Shown in pieces: positions 46,655 through 55,763 of a DNA stretch of 64,000 bases. The notes beneath the pieces were generated by a model, which did no database searches, was not told the DNA's origin, and saw nothing but the letters and a program-made list of their open reading frames with translations. The DNA comes from Paraburkholderia megapolitana (GTDB taxonomy: Bacteria > Pseudomonadota > Gammaproteobacteria > Burkholderiales > Burkholderiaceae). The translations under genes were made by a program, and so were the position numbers. The stretch lies in the NCBI RefSeq assembly GCF_007556815.1, contig NZ_CP041745.1, positions 806,001 through 870,000 on the forward strand, read 5' to 3'. Positions within the stretch are counted from its first letter, which is position 1. Each line of letters starts with the position of its first letter.

Positions 46655-47118
46655 GTCTTGCGCATTTGTGCGCTCTTGTTCGCTCTCCCGCTCGCGATGA
46701 AGTTAACATCGAAAGCCGCCATTCCATCCGGACCCGCTCGGGTCCGTTAGCTTCGTAACACGTCGGCTGTCCCCCGGCCGACGCGCACCGCCCCTTCGAA
46801 TTCCACTCGTCCGCTTCGAACCCCACCGATATTCCTGCCAGTCCGTCCCGCCCGCACCATGCAATACGCATCGATTTGCGTGTCGCCGCACTTTCCTCCA
46901 CGATCGCGCCACTCCCGGTTTGCCCAGCGCCCGCTCGGTGGAAACCCGCATTGTGACTGCATCGAATCGTGATGAGAATTTCGAAACATTTTTTGTTATG
47001 TAACTATCAGAAAACCCGGAATCGGCTGCTTCGCCCAGGTGGCACACAGCATAACGACACTCCCCCTGCACCGGTCGCCTCGTCCGGCAGTCAACCTAAC
47101 TATCCCTGTGAGCCCAAC
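46655..47118. other. 464-base intergenic region before nupC
   Basis: It holds a LacI/PurR-like palindrome (46866-46881, listed separately). Two small GC-rich inverted repeats occur, GGACCC-GCTC-GGGTCC near 46731 and GTCGGC-N9-GCCGAC near 46763; neither has a T-run. A weak promoter TTGTGA-N17-GAGAAT lies at 46951-46979. No coding sequence is supported, although one frame is open from 46969. Confidence 0.5.
46866..46881. promoter_or_regulatory. LacI/PurR-type operator candidate upstream of nupC-deoA
   Basis: ACGCATCGATTTGCGT is palindromic in its arms (ACGCA-N6-TGCGT). It matches the E. coli PurR consensus ACGCAAACGTTTGCGT at 12 of 16 positions by my count. No LacI-family gene is in this window, so the regulator would be encoded elsewhere. 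Confidence 0.4.
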
Positions 47119-48393
47119 GTGAATATCGTCCGCAGCCTGTCTGGCATGGCGTTTCTGTTGCTGATCGCGTATGCGCTGTCGGCCAACCGGCGAGCCATTC
47201 GCCCGCGCACCTTGATCGCGGCCTTCGCGGTGCAGGTGGCGATCGGCGCATTCGTACTATTCGTGCCGCTCGGTAGCGAGGCGCTCGCGGGTGCCGCGCA
47301 CGGCGTGAACCGTGTGCTCGAGATGGGCGATCGCGGCGTAACGTTCATGTTCGGCGGTCTGGTCGGCGACCAGATGTTCAAGGTGTTCGGCGACAACGGC
47401 TTCGTGTTCGCGCTGCGTGTGCTGCCGATGATCATCTACGTCACTGCGCTGATCGCCGTGCTGTATCACATCGGCGTGATGAAACTGATCATCAACGGCT
47501 TCGGCGGGTTGTTCGAAAAACTGCTCGGTGTGAGCCGCATCGAAGCGTGTTCCGCGGTGGCGACAATTTTTCTCGGACAGAGCGAAATGCCCGCGTTCGT
47601 CAAGCCGTTCGCGAAGCAGATGACGGGCGCCGAACTGTTCACGGTGATGACGAGCGGGATGGCATCGGTGGCCGGCTCGGTGCTGGCGGGCTACGTCGGG
47701 CTTGGTGTGCGGCTCGACTATCTGCTCGCCGCCTCGTTCATGGCGGTGCCGGGCGGCTTGTTGTTCGCGAAGATCATCTTTCCGACGACCGAAGCACCGC
47801 AACCGATCCCCGAGAAACTGAGCTTCGACGAACGACGCTCGGCCAACGTCATCGAAGCCGTCGCGTCCGGCACGGCCGTCGGCCTGCGCATTGCGTTGAA
47901 TGTGGGCGGGATGCTGATTGCGTTCATCGGTCTGATCGCGCTGCTCAACATGATTGTCGGCGCAATCGCGGGGCTCTTCGGCCACCCCGATCTCACGATG
48001 CAGCTTATTCTCGGCTACGTGTTTTCGCCGCTCGCGTGGATACTTGGTGTGCCGTGGCACGATGCGCCGCTCGCGGGTAACTTCATCGGCGAAAAGCTGA
48101 TCCTCAACGAGTTTGTTGCGTACGTCGATCTGTCGCCGTACCTGAGGAGCGCGCACGACGTGGCCGCAGCGGGCCTCAAAGTGCTCGACCCGAAGACGAT
48201 CGCGATCGTCACGTTCGCGCTGTGCGGGTTCTCCAATTTTTCGTCGATTGCGATTCTTGCCGGCGGTTTCAGCGCGGTTGCGCCCGAGCGCCGCTCGGAA
48301 GTCGCGCGCTACGGCCTGCGCGTCGTCGCGGCGAGCACGCTGTCGAACCTGATGAGCGCGGCCATCGCCGGCACGTTCCTGTCCTTACACTGA
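47119..48393 (+). CDS. nupC: Concentrative nucleoside transporter NupC
   Basis: This 424-residue CNT-family transporter has typical blocks FLGQSEMPAFVKPFAKQMT and EFVAYVDLSPYL and a C-terminal FALCGFSNFSSIAILAGGF. It imports nucleosides with protons. GTG 47119 starts at the first helix; the in-frame stretch upstream to 46969 is not like any CNT N-terminus. It heads the nucleoside catabolic operon. Confidence 0.93.
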   Translation: MNIVRSLSGMAFLLLIAYALSANRRAIRPRTLIAAFAVQVAIGAFVLFVPLGSEALAGAAHGVNRVLEMGDRGVTFMFGGLVGDQMFKVFGDNGFVFALRVLPMIIYVTALIAVLYHIGVMKLIINGFGGLFEKLLGVSRIEACSAVATIFLGQSEMPAFVKPFAKQMTGAELFTVMTSGMASVAGSVLAGYVGLGVRLDYLLAASFMAVPGGLLFAKIIFPTTEAPQPIPEKLSFDERRSANVIEAVASGTAVGLRIALNVGGMLIAFIGLIALLNMIVGAIAGLFGHPDLTMQLILGYVFSPLAWILGVPWHDAPLAGNFIGEKLILNEFVAYVDLSPYLRSAHDVAAAGLKVLDPKTIAIVTFALCGFSNFSSIAILAGGFSAVAPERRSEVARYGLRVVAASTLSNLMSAAIAGTFLSLH

Positions 48394-48427
48394 GCAGTGT
48401 CCAATCCATTCGAGCAAGTGAATCAAC

Positions 48428-49747
48428 ATGTTTCTGACCCAGGAAATTATTCGCAAGAAGCGCGACCGCCAGCCGTTGAATGAAGCCGAGATCGCAGCAT
48501 TCGTGCGCGGCGTGACGGACGGCAGTGTCAGCGAAGGACAGGTCGCGGCGTTTGCGATGGCGGTCTTTTTCAACGATATGAGCATTGCCGAGCGCGTGGC
48601 GATGACGCTCGCGCAGCGCGACTCGGGCCAGGTGCTCGGCTGGCGCGATCTCGAGCTGCCGGGGCCGGTACTCGATAAACATTCCACCGGCGGTGTCGGC
48701 GATCTGACGTCGCTGCTGCTCGGACCGATGGTGGCCGCGTGCGGCGGTTACGTGCCGATGATCTCGGGGCGCGGGCTCGGTCACACCGGCGGCACGCTCG
48801 ACAAGCTCTCGTCGATTCCCGGCTACAACGTGACGCCCGACACCGACGCGTTTCGTCGAGTGGTGCGCGATGTGGGTGTGGCGATCATCGGCCAGACCGC
48901 GCAGCTGGCGCCCGCCGACAAACGCATTTATTCGATCCGCGACGTCACTGCTACGGTGGAATCGGTCGCGATGATCACCGCGTCGATTCTCTCGAAGAAG
49001 CTCGCGGCTGGGCTCGACGCTCTCGTGATGGACGTCAAGGTCGGTTCGGGGGCGTTCATGCCGAGCTATGAGAAATCGGTGGAACTCGCGCGCAGTATCG
49101 TCGCGGTCGGCAACGGAGCGGGCATGAAGACGACGGCCGTGCTGACCGACATGAACCAGCCGCTCGCACCGTGCGCGGGCAACGCGCTCGAAGTGCGTTT
49201 TTCGATCGACTACCTGACCGGTCGCACGCGGCCCACACGCGTGCACGAGGTGACGTTGGCGCTGGCTGCGCAGATGCTCGTGCTCGGCGGTCTCGCCAGC
49301 GATGTCGCGCAAGGCCGCGACAAGCTCATCGCCGCACTCGATTCCGGCGCGGCCGCCGAGCGTTTCGCGCAGATGGTGACGGCGCTAGGCGGTCCCGCCG
49401 ATCTGCTCGAGACGTACGATCGTCAGCTCGGTCATGCGCCGGTTGTGTTGCCGGTGGCTGCGCCGCGTGCGGGTGTTGTTGCGCAGATCGATTGTCGTGC
49501 AATGGGTCTCGCGGTGGTGGGTCTTGGTGGCGGCAGACGTCGTCCCGAAGATACGATCGACTACCAGGTAGGGCTCACGGATATCGTCGAACTGGGCGAG
49601 CGCGTCTCAGCCGGGCAACCGCTCGCGCTTGTCCACGCGCGCGACACCGCAGCGGCACAGCGCGCGGCAAGCGAGATTCTCGCCGCCTGCACGATCGCCG
49701 ACGCCGATGCGAACGTTCCGCCGTCGCTGTACGATGTGATCGACTAG
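48428..49747 (+). CDS. deoA: Thymidine phosphorylase DeoA
   Basis: This 439-residue homolog of E. coli DeoA (440) has the phosphate-binding KHSTGGVGD at 84-92 and the signature [15 protein letters not shown]. It splits thymidine or deoxyuridine to the base and deoxyribose-1-phosphate in the cytosol. It lies 34 bases after nupC and 16 before deoB, so it is one operon. Confidence 0.95.
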   Translation: MFLTQEIIRKKRDRQPLNEAEIAAFVRGVTDGSVSEGQVAAFAMAVFFNDMSIAERVAMTLAQRDSGQVLGWRDLELPGPVLDKHSTGGVGDLTSLLLGPMVAACGGYVPMISGRGLGHTGGTLDKLSSIPGYNVTPDTDAFRRVVRDVGVAIIGQTAQLAPADKRIYSIRDVTATVESVAMITASILSKKLAAGLDALVMDVKVGSGAFMPSYEKSVELARSIVAVGNGAGMKTTAVLTDMNQPLAPCAGNALEVRFSIDYLTGRTRPTRVHEVTLALAAQMLVLGGLASDVAQGRDKLIAALDSGAAAERFAQMVTALGGPADLLETYDRQLGHAPVVLPVAAPRAGVVAQIDCRAMGLAVVGLGGGRRRPEDTIDYQVGLTDIVELGERVSAGQPLALVHARDTAAAQRAASEILAACTIADADANVPPSLYDVID

Positions 49748-49763
49748 TTCAACGGACGTCGTC

Positions 49764-51014
49764 ATGCGTGCAATCATTTTGATCCTCGATTCGCTTGGCG
49801 TCGGTGCCGCGCCGGACGCTGTGCGTTTCGGCGATGTCGGTGCAGATACGCTCGGCCACATCGCTGCGAGTTGTGCACGCGGTGAGGCAGAGGTGGGGCG
49901 TAGCGGACCGTTGCGGATTCCGCATCTCGAGCAACTCGGCATCGGCCTCGCCAATCAGCTGGCGACCGGCGCGCTGGCGCCGGGTTTTACCGCTACGCCG
50001 ACGTTGATCGGCGCATACGGTGCGGCGCGTGAGCTGTCGTCGGGCAAGGACACGCCATCGGGGCACTGGGAACTGGCAGGCGTGCCGGCGCGCTTCGACT
50101 GGGGTTATTTCGAGCAACCCACTCATACTTTCCCGCCCGAACTGCTCGATGCGCTCGTGCGGCGTGCGGGATTGCCCGGCTATCTCGGCAACTGCCACGC
50201 GTCGGGCACGACGATACTCGATGCGCTCGGTGAAGAACACCGCGCGAGCGGCAAGCCGATCTTCTACACATCCGCCGATTCCGTGTTCCAGATTGCGTGC
50301 CACGAAGAGACGTTCGGCCTGCAGCGTCTATACGACCTGTGCGAGATTGCACGCGAGGAAGTGGACCGCTACAACATTTGCCGCGTGATCGCGCGGCCGT
50401 TTACCGGCGACGCGCAACACGGCTTCACACGCACGCCGAATCGCCGCGACCTGGCGGTGCCGCCGCCCGCTGCGACCGTGCTGGAGAAACTCGCTGCGGC
50501 AGGCGGCGAAGTGGTGTCGATCGGCAAGATCGCCGATATCTACGCGCACGTCGGCATCACGCGCAAGATCAAGGCGCATGGACTCGACGGGCTGTGGCAG
50601 GCGACTTTCGATGCGGTGCGCGAGACGCCCGACTTCAGCATCGTGATGACGAACTTCGTCGACTTCGATCAGAACTTCGGACATCGCCGCAACACGCCTG
50701 GCTATGCGGCGGCGCTCGAATACTTCGACACGCGGTTGCCGGAACTCTACGACTTGCTCGCGGACGACGACGTGGTGATTCTGAGCGCGGACCACGGCTG
50801 CGATCCGACGTGGCCGGGCACCGACCACACGCGCGAACACGTGCCGGTACTCGTGTACGGCAAGCGCGTGACGCCGGGTAGCCTCGGTGTGCGCGAGAGT
50901 TTTGCGGATGTCGGGCAGAGTCTGGCCGACTGGTTCGGACTCACGCCGTTTGCGGACGGTGTGTCGTTCCTCAGCGCACGTCCTGCACCTCATGCTCCTT
51001 CCGCGCCGCAATGA
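49764..51014 (+). CDS. deoB: Phosphopentomutase DeoB
   Basis: This 416-residue metalloenzyme of the alkaline phosphatase superfamily has metal ligands in [15 protein letters not shown] at the N-terminus and in [19 protein letters not shown]. It converts (deoxy)ribose-1-phosphate to the 5-phosphate. Usual length is about 400. No deoC is in this window. Confidence 0.95.
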   Translation: MRAIILILDSLGVGAAPDAVRFGDVGADTLGHIAASCARGEAEVGRSGPLRIPHLEQLGIGLANQLATGALAPGFTATPTLIGAYGAARELSSGKDTPSGHWELAGVPARFDWGYFEQPTHTFPPELLDALVRRAGLPGYLGNCHASGTTILDALGEEHRASGKPIFYTSADSVFQIACHEETFGLQRLYDLCEIAREEVDRYNICRVIARPFTGDAQHGFTRTPNRRDLAVPPPAATVLEKLAAAGGEVVSIGKIADIYAHVGITRKIKAHGLDGLWQATFDAVRETPDFSIVMTNFVDFDQNFGHRRNTPGYAAALEYFDTRLPELYDLLADDDVVILSADHGCDPTWPGTDHTREHVPVLVYGKRVTPGSLGVRESFADVGQSLADWFGLTPFADGVSFLSARPAPHAPSAPQ

Positions 51015-51033
51015 ACCGAACTCAGGAGTCGCT

Positions 51034-51429
51034 ATGACTACCCACGAACAACTGATCGAAGAAGCCCGCAAGGCACGCACGCGCGCCTATGCGCCGTATT
51101 CGAATTTCCACGTCGGCGCTGCGCTGCGTGCGAAAGACGGCAGGATCTTTCACGGCTGCAACGTCGAAAATGCGTCGTACGGGTTGTGCAACTGCGCGGA
51201 ACGCACAGCGTTTTTCGCAGCGGTGGCCGAGGGATACAAACCCGGACAGTTCGATGCGATCGCTGTGATCGGCGCGACGGACGATCCCATCGCGCCGTGT
51301 GGCGCATGCCGTCAGGTGATGATCGAACTGGGTACGCCGGCGCTTACTGTCGTGCTGAGCAACCTGACCGGCGCCGTCGAGGTGACTAGCGCTGACGCGC
51401 TGCTGCCGGGGGCGTTCTATCTGAAGTGA
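51034..51429 (+). CDS. cdd: Cytidine deaminase
   Basis: This is a 131-residue homotetrameric-type cytidine deaminase. Zinc ligands are C54 (CAERTAFF, catalytic E56) and the PCGAC pair C89/C92. It converts (deoxy)cytidine to (deoxy)uridine, feeding DeoA. CAGGAG precedes ATG 51034. It lies 19 bases after deoB. Confidence 0.95.
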   Translation: MTTHEQLIEEARKARTRAYAPYSNFHVGAALRAKDGRIFHGCNVENASYGLCNCAERTAFFAAVAEGYKPGQFDAIAVIGATDDPIAPCGACRQVMIELGTPALTVVLSNLTGAVEVTSADALLPGAFYLK

Positions 51430-51503
51430 ATGGCAGCGTGAACGATGTAATGAGCGACGCTGCGGTATGCTTGTGCGCTTCGCTCACTCTTCGCTACTGT
51501 TCG

Positions 51504-52202
51504 ATGTCCGATTTCCCTTTTGATGCCGTCATCTTCGACTGCGACGGCGTGCTCGTCGATTCGGAGCCGATCACCAACCGCGTGATCAGCGAAATGCTCA
51601 ACGAACTGGGCTGGTCGATCGGCATCGAAGAGACGATGCGCATTTTCGTCGGCAAGACGGTGCGAGACGAAGCGGCACAAATCGAAGCACACACCGGTTT
51701 TGCCGTCACGTCCGAGTGGCTCGCGCAGTTTCGTGCGCGCCGCAACGAAGCGCTCGAGCGCGATCTGGTCGAGATTCGTGGCGCACCCGCTGCGGTGCGC
51801 GCGTTGCACCGTACGCTGGGCGGACGGATCGCCGTGGCGTCGGGCGCCGACAAGCCCAAGGTCGAAATGCAACTGGCGAAGGTCGGCATTCTCGAGTGCT
51901 TCGATGGCCACGTGTTTAGCGGTCACGACATGGCGCGCAGCAAGCCTTACCCCGATGTTTATCTTGCAGCCGCGGCTGCGCTCGGTGTCGATCCGGCCCG
52001 TTGCGCCGTGGTCGAAGACACGGCGACCGGCATAACCGCCGGCGTCGCGGCCGGCGCGACGGTGTTCGGTTACAGCCCCAAGGTCGTCGGGCAGCAAAGC
52101 CCAGATGCGCTGCGCGCGGCAGGCGCCGTCGCGGTGTTCGAGGATATGAACCAGCTGCATGCGCTGCTTGCGGGTTGGACCGACGCTTCGCGTGCTGCGT
52201 GA
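51504..52202 (+). CDS. HAD-family sugar phosphatase/phosphomutase-like protein
   Basis: This 232-residue HAD protein has FDCDGVLVDSEP (nucleophile D12, acid D14), a cap domain and the KPYPDVYLAAAAALG and VVEDTATGITAGVAAGA motifs. It resembles 6-phosphogluconate or sugar phosphatases such as YieH. ATG 51504 starts right before motif I. It is 74 bases after cdd, so it may share the operon and dephosphorylate a sugar or nucleotide product (inference). Confidence 0.88.
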   Translation: MSDFPFDAVIFDCDGVLVDSEPITNRVISEMLNELGWSIGIEETMRIFVGKTVRDEAAQIEAHTGFAVTSEWLAQFRARRNEALERDLVEIRGAPAAVRALHRTLGGRIAVASGADKPKVEMQLAKVGILECFDGHVFSGHDMARSKPYPDVYLAAAAALGVDPARCAVVEDTATGITAGVAAGATVFGYSPKVVGQQSPDALRAAGAVAVFEDMNQLHALLAGWTDASRAA

Positions 52203-52304
52203 GCCGCGCGCCACAGTGTACGTTTGACCACACGACAAACCGAAGGTAGCATTCCGCCTTCATCTCACCCTTCCGCACTTCAATTGCGGATTGTCCGAGG
52301 AACT

Positions 52305-52434
52305 ATGTTGGAGCTTGTAGCCGCCTGCTAACCGCTTCGTTTCAATGAAGCCGCGTTAGCCGAACCCTGGCAGCGTGCCCGCGCACAGCGGGCAGCGCTA
52401 TTTGCGTTCGCGGTTACAACCTATGCTCCAACAT
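52305..52434 (+). ncRNA. Structured RNA element enclosing the yjhX start codon
   Basis: ATGTTGGAGC (52305-52314) is perfectly complementary to GCTCCAACAT (52425-52434), which contains the first two bases of the yjhX start codon. Inside are a hairpin at 52327-52360 (GCTAAC/GTTAGC and GCTTC/GAAGC) and a strong 11-bp hairpin at 52372-52399 (AGCG-TGCCCGC / GCGGGCA-g-CGCT). A third pairing, TAACCGC (52329-52335) with GCGGTTA (52410-52416), excludes the first hairpin. It could be a cis-regulatory switch or a stand-alone RNA. No Shine-Dalgarno sequence precedes the yjhX ATG. Confidence 0.5.
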
Positions 52435-52705
52435 GAATATTTCCAGGCAGGAACAACGTGTTCTGCACGTACTCGCGCAGGGTGGCGAAATTCGCCTTCA
52501 GCGTATCGATAACCAGATCATCGACGTAGATTGCTTCAACCGTTACGGGCTGAGGCTCAGCGATTGCACGCCTTCTGTTTTCCGGAAACTGAAGCGCCGT
52601 GGCCTGATTTCAAGCATCGATGGTCGGCCGTATCAGATCACGCGGCTTGGGCGGGAAGCGGTGCGTCCGCAGCTCGATAACCGGGCGCCGGCGCGTAGCC
52701 GGTAA
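52433..52705 (+). CDS. yjhX: YjhX/UPF0386 family protein (putative toxin)
   Basis: This 90-residue protein has the YjhX pattern: MNISRQEQRVLHVLAQGG, then DVDCFNRYGLRLSDCTPSVF and KLKRRGLISSIDGRPYQI, ending near QLDNR as in E. coli YjhX. In E. coli it is annotated as a toxin paired with YjhQ, a GNAT protein. No yjhQ-like gene is adjacent here; the nearest GNAT is 32 kb away. Start ATG 52433 lies in the closing stem of a structured RNA. Confidence 0.85.
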   Translation: MNISRQEQRVLHVLAQGGEIRLQRIDNQIIDVDCFNRYGLRLSDCTPSVFRKLKRRGLISSIDGRPYQITRLGREAVRPQLDNRAPARSR

Positions 52706-52877
52706 TCGATGGATCGCGGCGCGTGACCCGTTCGTAAGCGAATGGGTCCGCGCGCTGCGCTGTAAAACAAAGCACGTCGGACATCCGCATCTCAACCCGC
52801 AGTCTGTGTACGATGCGAGATAGCGGCGCACGCCACGCGCCCTCATATGTCGTGCTGTTTTTCTCCGGAGGCTCACG

Positions 52878-54128
52878 ATGGATCCCGTGTTGTTCCGCAA
52901 CGGCGCCTTGCTCGACCCCACCCAACCCGAACTGTTACCCGGCCACGATGTACTGGTCGAAGACGGGCTTATCCGCGAAGTATCGGACCGGCCTATTACG
53001 AGCGGTCGTGCCCGTGTCGTCGATCTGAAAGGAAAGACGATCATGCCGGGCCTGATCGATCTGCACGTGCATGTCGTCGCCGTCGAATTCAATCTGCCGC
53101 GCGTCGCGACCTTACCGAACGTGCTCGTTACGCTGCGCGCCGTACCGCTGATGCGCGCGATGCTGCGCCGCGGCTTCACGACGGTGCGCGATGCGGGCGG
53201 CGCCGGTTATCCGTTCAAGCAGGCCGTCGAAACCGGGCTCGCGGAAGGGCCGCGCATGTTCGTCTCCGGCCGTGCGCTGAGTCAGACCGGTGGTCACGGC
53301 GATCCACGCGCACGTAGCGACTACATCGCGCCCGATGCACCGTGCGGTTGCTGCGTGCGGGTCGGCGCACTTGGACGCGTCGCGGACGGCGTCGACGAAG
53401 TGCGTCGCGCCGTGCGTGAAGAGCTGCAGATGGGCGCCGACCAGATCAAGATCATGGCGTCCGGCGGCGTCGCATCACCGACCGATCCGGTGGGCGCATG
53501 GGGCTATTCGGAAGACGAGATTCGCGCGATAGTCGGCGAAGCGCAGGCGCGTCACACCTATGTGCTCGCGCATGCGTACACCGCCGATGCGATTGCCCGC
53601 GCCGTGCGCTGCGGCGTGCGCACCATCGAGCACGGTAACCTGATCGACGACGCGACCGCACGCGTCGTCGCCGCACACGATGCGTTCGTCGTGCCGACGC
53701 TCGTCACCTACGATGCGCTCGCAAGCGAAGGCGCGAAGTACGGCCTGCCGGAGGCGAGCATTGCGAAGGTCGCGGACGTGCACGAAGCGGGCTTGCGCTC
53801 GCTCGAAATACTCAAGCGAGCCGGCGTAAAAATGGGGTTCGGCACCGATCTGCTCGGCGAATCGCAGCGTCTGCAGAGCGATGAGTTCCGCCTGCGCGCG
53901 CAAGTGCTGACGCCCGGCGAGGTGATCGCGAGCGCGACGCTGATCGGTGCCGAAGTGCTCGGCATGACCGGCAAGCTCGGGCAACTCGTGCCGGGCGCGT
54001 TTGCCGACGTGCTGGTCGTGGACGGCAACCCGCTCAAATCGATCGACTGCCTGCTCGGGCAAGGCGAACACATCCCGTTCGTGATGAAAGGCGGCCACAT
54101 TCATTTTGACGAGTTGCAGCACGGCTAG
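52878..54128 (+). CDS. Metal-dependent amidohydrolase (Xaa-Pro dipeptidase/imidazolonepropionase-like)
   Basis: This 416-residue amidohydrolase has the HVHV metal site (MPGLIDLHVHVVA), the GFTTVRDAGGAGY block, HAYTADA, EHGNLID and a final FGTDLLGE. Members of this COG1228-type group hydrolyse N-acyl or Xaa-Pro-like amides and carbamates. GGAGG precedes ATG 52878. An MFS transporter gene follows 78 bases later, and the pair probably imports and hydrolyses the same compound (inference). Confidence 0.88.
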   Translation: MDPVLFRNGALLDPTQPELLPGHDVLVEDGLIREVSDRPITSGRARVVDLKGKTIMPGLIDLHVHVVAVEFNLPRVATLPNVLVTLRAVPLMRAMLRRGFTTVRDAGGAGYPFKQAVETGLAEGPRMFVSGRALSQTGGHGDPRARSDYIAPDAPCGCCVRVGALGRVADGVDEVRRAVREELQMGADQIKIMASGGVASPTDPVGAWGYSEDEIRAIVGEAQARHTYVLAHAYTADAIARAVRCGVRTIEHGNLIDDATARVVAAHDAFVVPTLVTYDALASEGAKYGLPEASIAKVADVHEAGLRSLEILKRAGVKMGFGTDLLGESQRLQSDEFRLRAQVLTPGEVIASATLIGAEVLGMTGKLGQLVPGAFADVLVVDGNPLKSIDCLLGQGEHIPFVMKGGHIHFDELQHG

Positions 54129-54205
54129 ACACGGGGGCACACTGCGCGGGCACGTGTGAACGCAGTGTGCCTGTCACGATCCGTCGATAGCCGGGAGCGG
54201 CCGCC

Positions 54206-55582
54206 ATGACTTCGATTTCTGCCCGTATCGAGCGCATGCCGTTCGCGCGCTTTCATCGTCGGTTGCTGTTGATGGGTGGCCTTGGCTACACCTTCGACGC
54301 GATGGATGCCGCGGTGCTCGCGTTCCTGCTGCCGGTGTTGCGTCAGCAATGGCATCTGACCAGCGTGCAGACCGGCGTACTCGGTAGCGGTACGTTTATC
54401 GGTTACTTCGTCGGCGCGATGCTGGCGGGGATGCTCGGCGATCTGATCGGGCGACGTCACGTGATGATGTGGGCGCTTGTCATTTACTGCGTCGCGTCGC
54501 TGGCCAGCGCGACCGCGCACGACTGGCCGTTCTTCCTCGCGACGCGCATCGTCGCGGGGCTCGGCACCGGCGCGGAAAGCGCGATCGTCGCGCCGTTCCT
54601 GTCGGAGTTCGTGGCGCGCCGTTATCGCGGCGCGTTCACTGGCAGCCTCGCGGGGTTCTTCTCATTTGGCTTCGTCGCTGCTGCGCTGCTTGGCTATTTC
54701 GTGATTCCGCTTGGTTCTGAAGCGTGGCGCGTCGTCATGGTGATCACCGCGCTGCCGATCGTGATGCTGCTGTGGTGGCGCCGTGCGCTGCCCGAATCGC
54801 CGCGCTGGCTCGAAGCGTGCGGGCGACACGCCGAAGCCGAAGCGATCATCGCCGCCGCGGAAGCCGAGATGCTCGCCGAGGGCATCCATCTCGACCCATT
54901 GCCGCCCGACGCCATAACCGAGGGCGCCGTGCCGATCGCCGCCGAACGCGCATCGGTTGTCGCGAACGTGAAGGCGCTGTGGTCGCGCTCGCTCGCGCGT
55001 ATCACCGCGATGACCTGGCTGATGTGGCTCTCGATCACCTTCAGCTATTACGCGTTCTTCACATGGATTCCCGGCCTGCTCGTGCAAAGCGGCATGACGA
55101 TCACGCGCAGCTTTTCGTATTCGCTCGTGATGTATCTCGCGCAGATTCCCGGCTATTTTTCAGGTGCGTGGCTTAACGAGAAGATCGGCCGCCAGGCGAC
55201 CATCGCAAGCTATATGGTGCTGGGCGGTGTGTCGGCGCTCGGTCTCGCGCTCACGCGCAGCGATGCGGGCATCATGGCCTCAGGTGTGCTGCTGTCGTTC
55301 TTCATGAACGGCACCTATGCCGGCGTCTATGCGTACACACCGGAAGTGTTTCCGACCGATGTGCGCGCAACCGGTTCGGGACTCGCTTCGTCGATCGGGC
55401 GGCTTGGTGCGATTGCGGCGCCGATCCTCGTCGGCTATCTGTATCCGGTGTTCGGTTTCGCGGGCGTGTTCGGTGCGACGACGACGGTGCTGCTCGTGGG
55501 CGCGTTGGCCGTGGTGCTGATGGGCGTGCCGACGCGCGGCCGTTCGCTCGAGGATATTGCCGCGCAGCAACTGCATCGCTGA
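54206..55582 (+). CDS. MFS transporter (sugar porter/aromatic acid type)
   Basis: This 458-residue twelve-helix MFS protein has the RMPFARFHRRLLLMGGLGYTF start, GDLIGRRHVMM and the second-half RATGSGLASSIGRLGA motif. It resembles NiaP or aromatic-acid permeases. It is downstream of the amidohydrolase gene in the same direction and probably in its operon. Ligand not identified. Confidence 0.88.
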   Translation: MTSISARIERMPFARFHRRLLLMGGLGYTFDAMDAAVLAFLLPVLRQQWHLTSVQTGVLGSGTFIGYFVGAMLAGMLGDLIGRRHVMMWALVIYCVASLASATAHDWPFFLATRIVAGLGTGAESAIVAPFLSEFVARRYRGAFTGSLAGFFSFGFVAAALLGYFVIPLGSEAWRVVMVITALPIVMLLWWRRALPESPRWLEACGRHAEAEAIIAAAEAEMLAEGIHLDPLPPDAITEGAVPIAAERASVVANVKALWSRSLARITAMTWLMWLSITFSYYAFFTWIPGLLVQSGMTITRSFSYSLVMYLAQIPGYFSGAWLNEKIGRQATIASYMVLGGVSALGLALTRSDAGIMASGVLLSFFMNGTYAGVYAYTPEVFPTDVRATGSGLASSIGRLGAIAAPILVGYLYPVFGFAGVFGATTTVLLVGALAVVLMGVPTRGRSLEDIAAQQLHR

Positions 55583-55763
55583 GCCGGGCGTTTACCTCAC
55601 GAGGTCGCAACGTACCCCGACGCGGGGCAACCGTAGGGCTGTAACGCCTTTTCCGGGTAGTCCCGATACCGGAATCGCGCGTGAACTGGTTGCACCTGTG
55701 CAACGCCTATACGATCGGGGACCGGGCCTGCACCGCGTGCCCGCATCATGCAAGGGCCTCACG

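Noticed and set aside
46969..47118. N-terminal extension of NupC
   Set aside because: The frame is open but contains low-complexity and charged residues unlike any CNT N-terminus, and the protein begins normally at GTG 47119.
52273..52289. CCGCA-N7-TGCGG hairpin after the HAD gene
   Set aside because: No T-run follows, and the stem is only five bases. It could be part of the leader but was left out.
52333..52354. A CRISPR-repeat-like stretch containing GTTTCAAT and a palindromic flank
   Set aside because: GTTTCAAT is the reverse complement of the ATTGAAAC end of many CRISPR repeats, but only one copy is present and no spacers or cas genes are seen. It is part of the structured yjhX leader.
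55614..55640. CCCCG-ACG-CGGGG hairpin upstream of the second MFS gene
   Set aside because: A short GC-rich stem without a T-run, in high-GC DNA where such stems are common. Not counted as a terminator.
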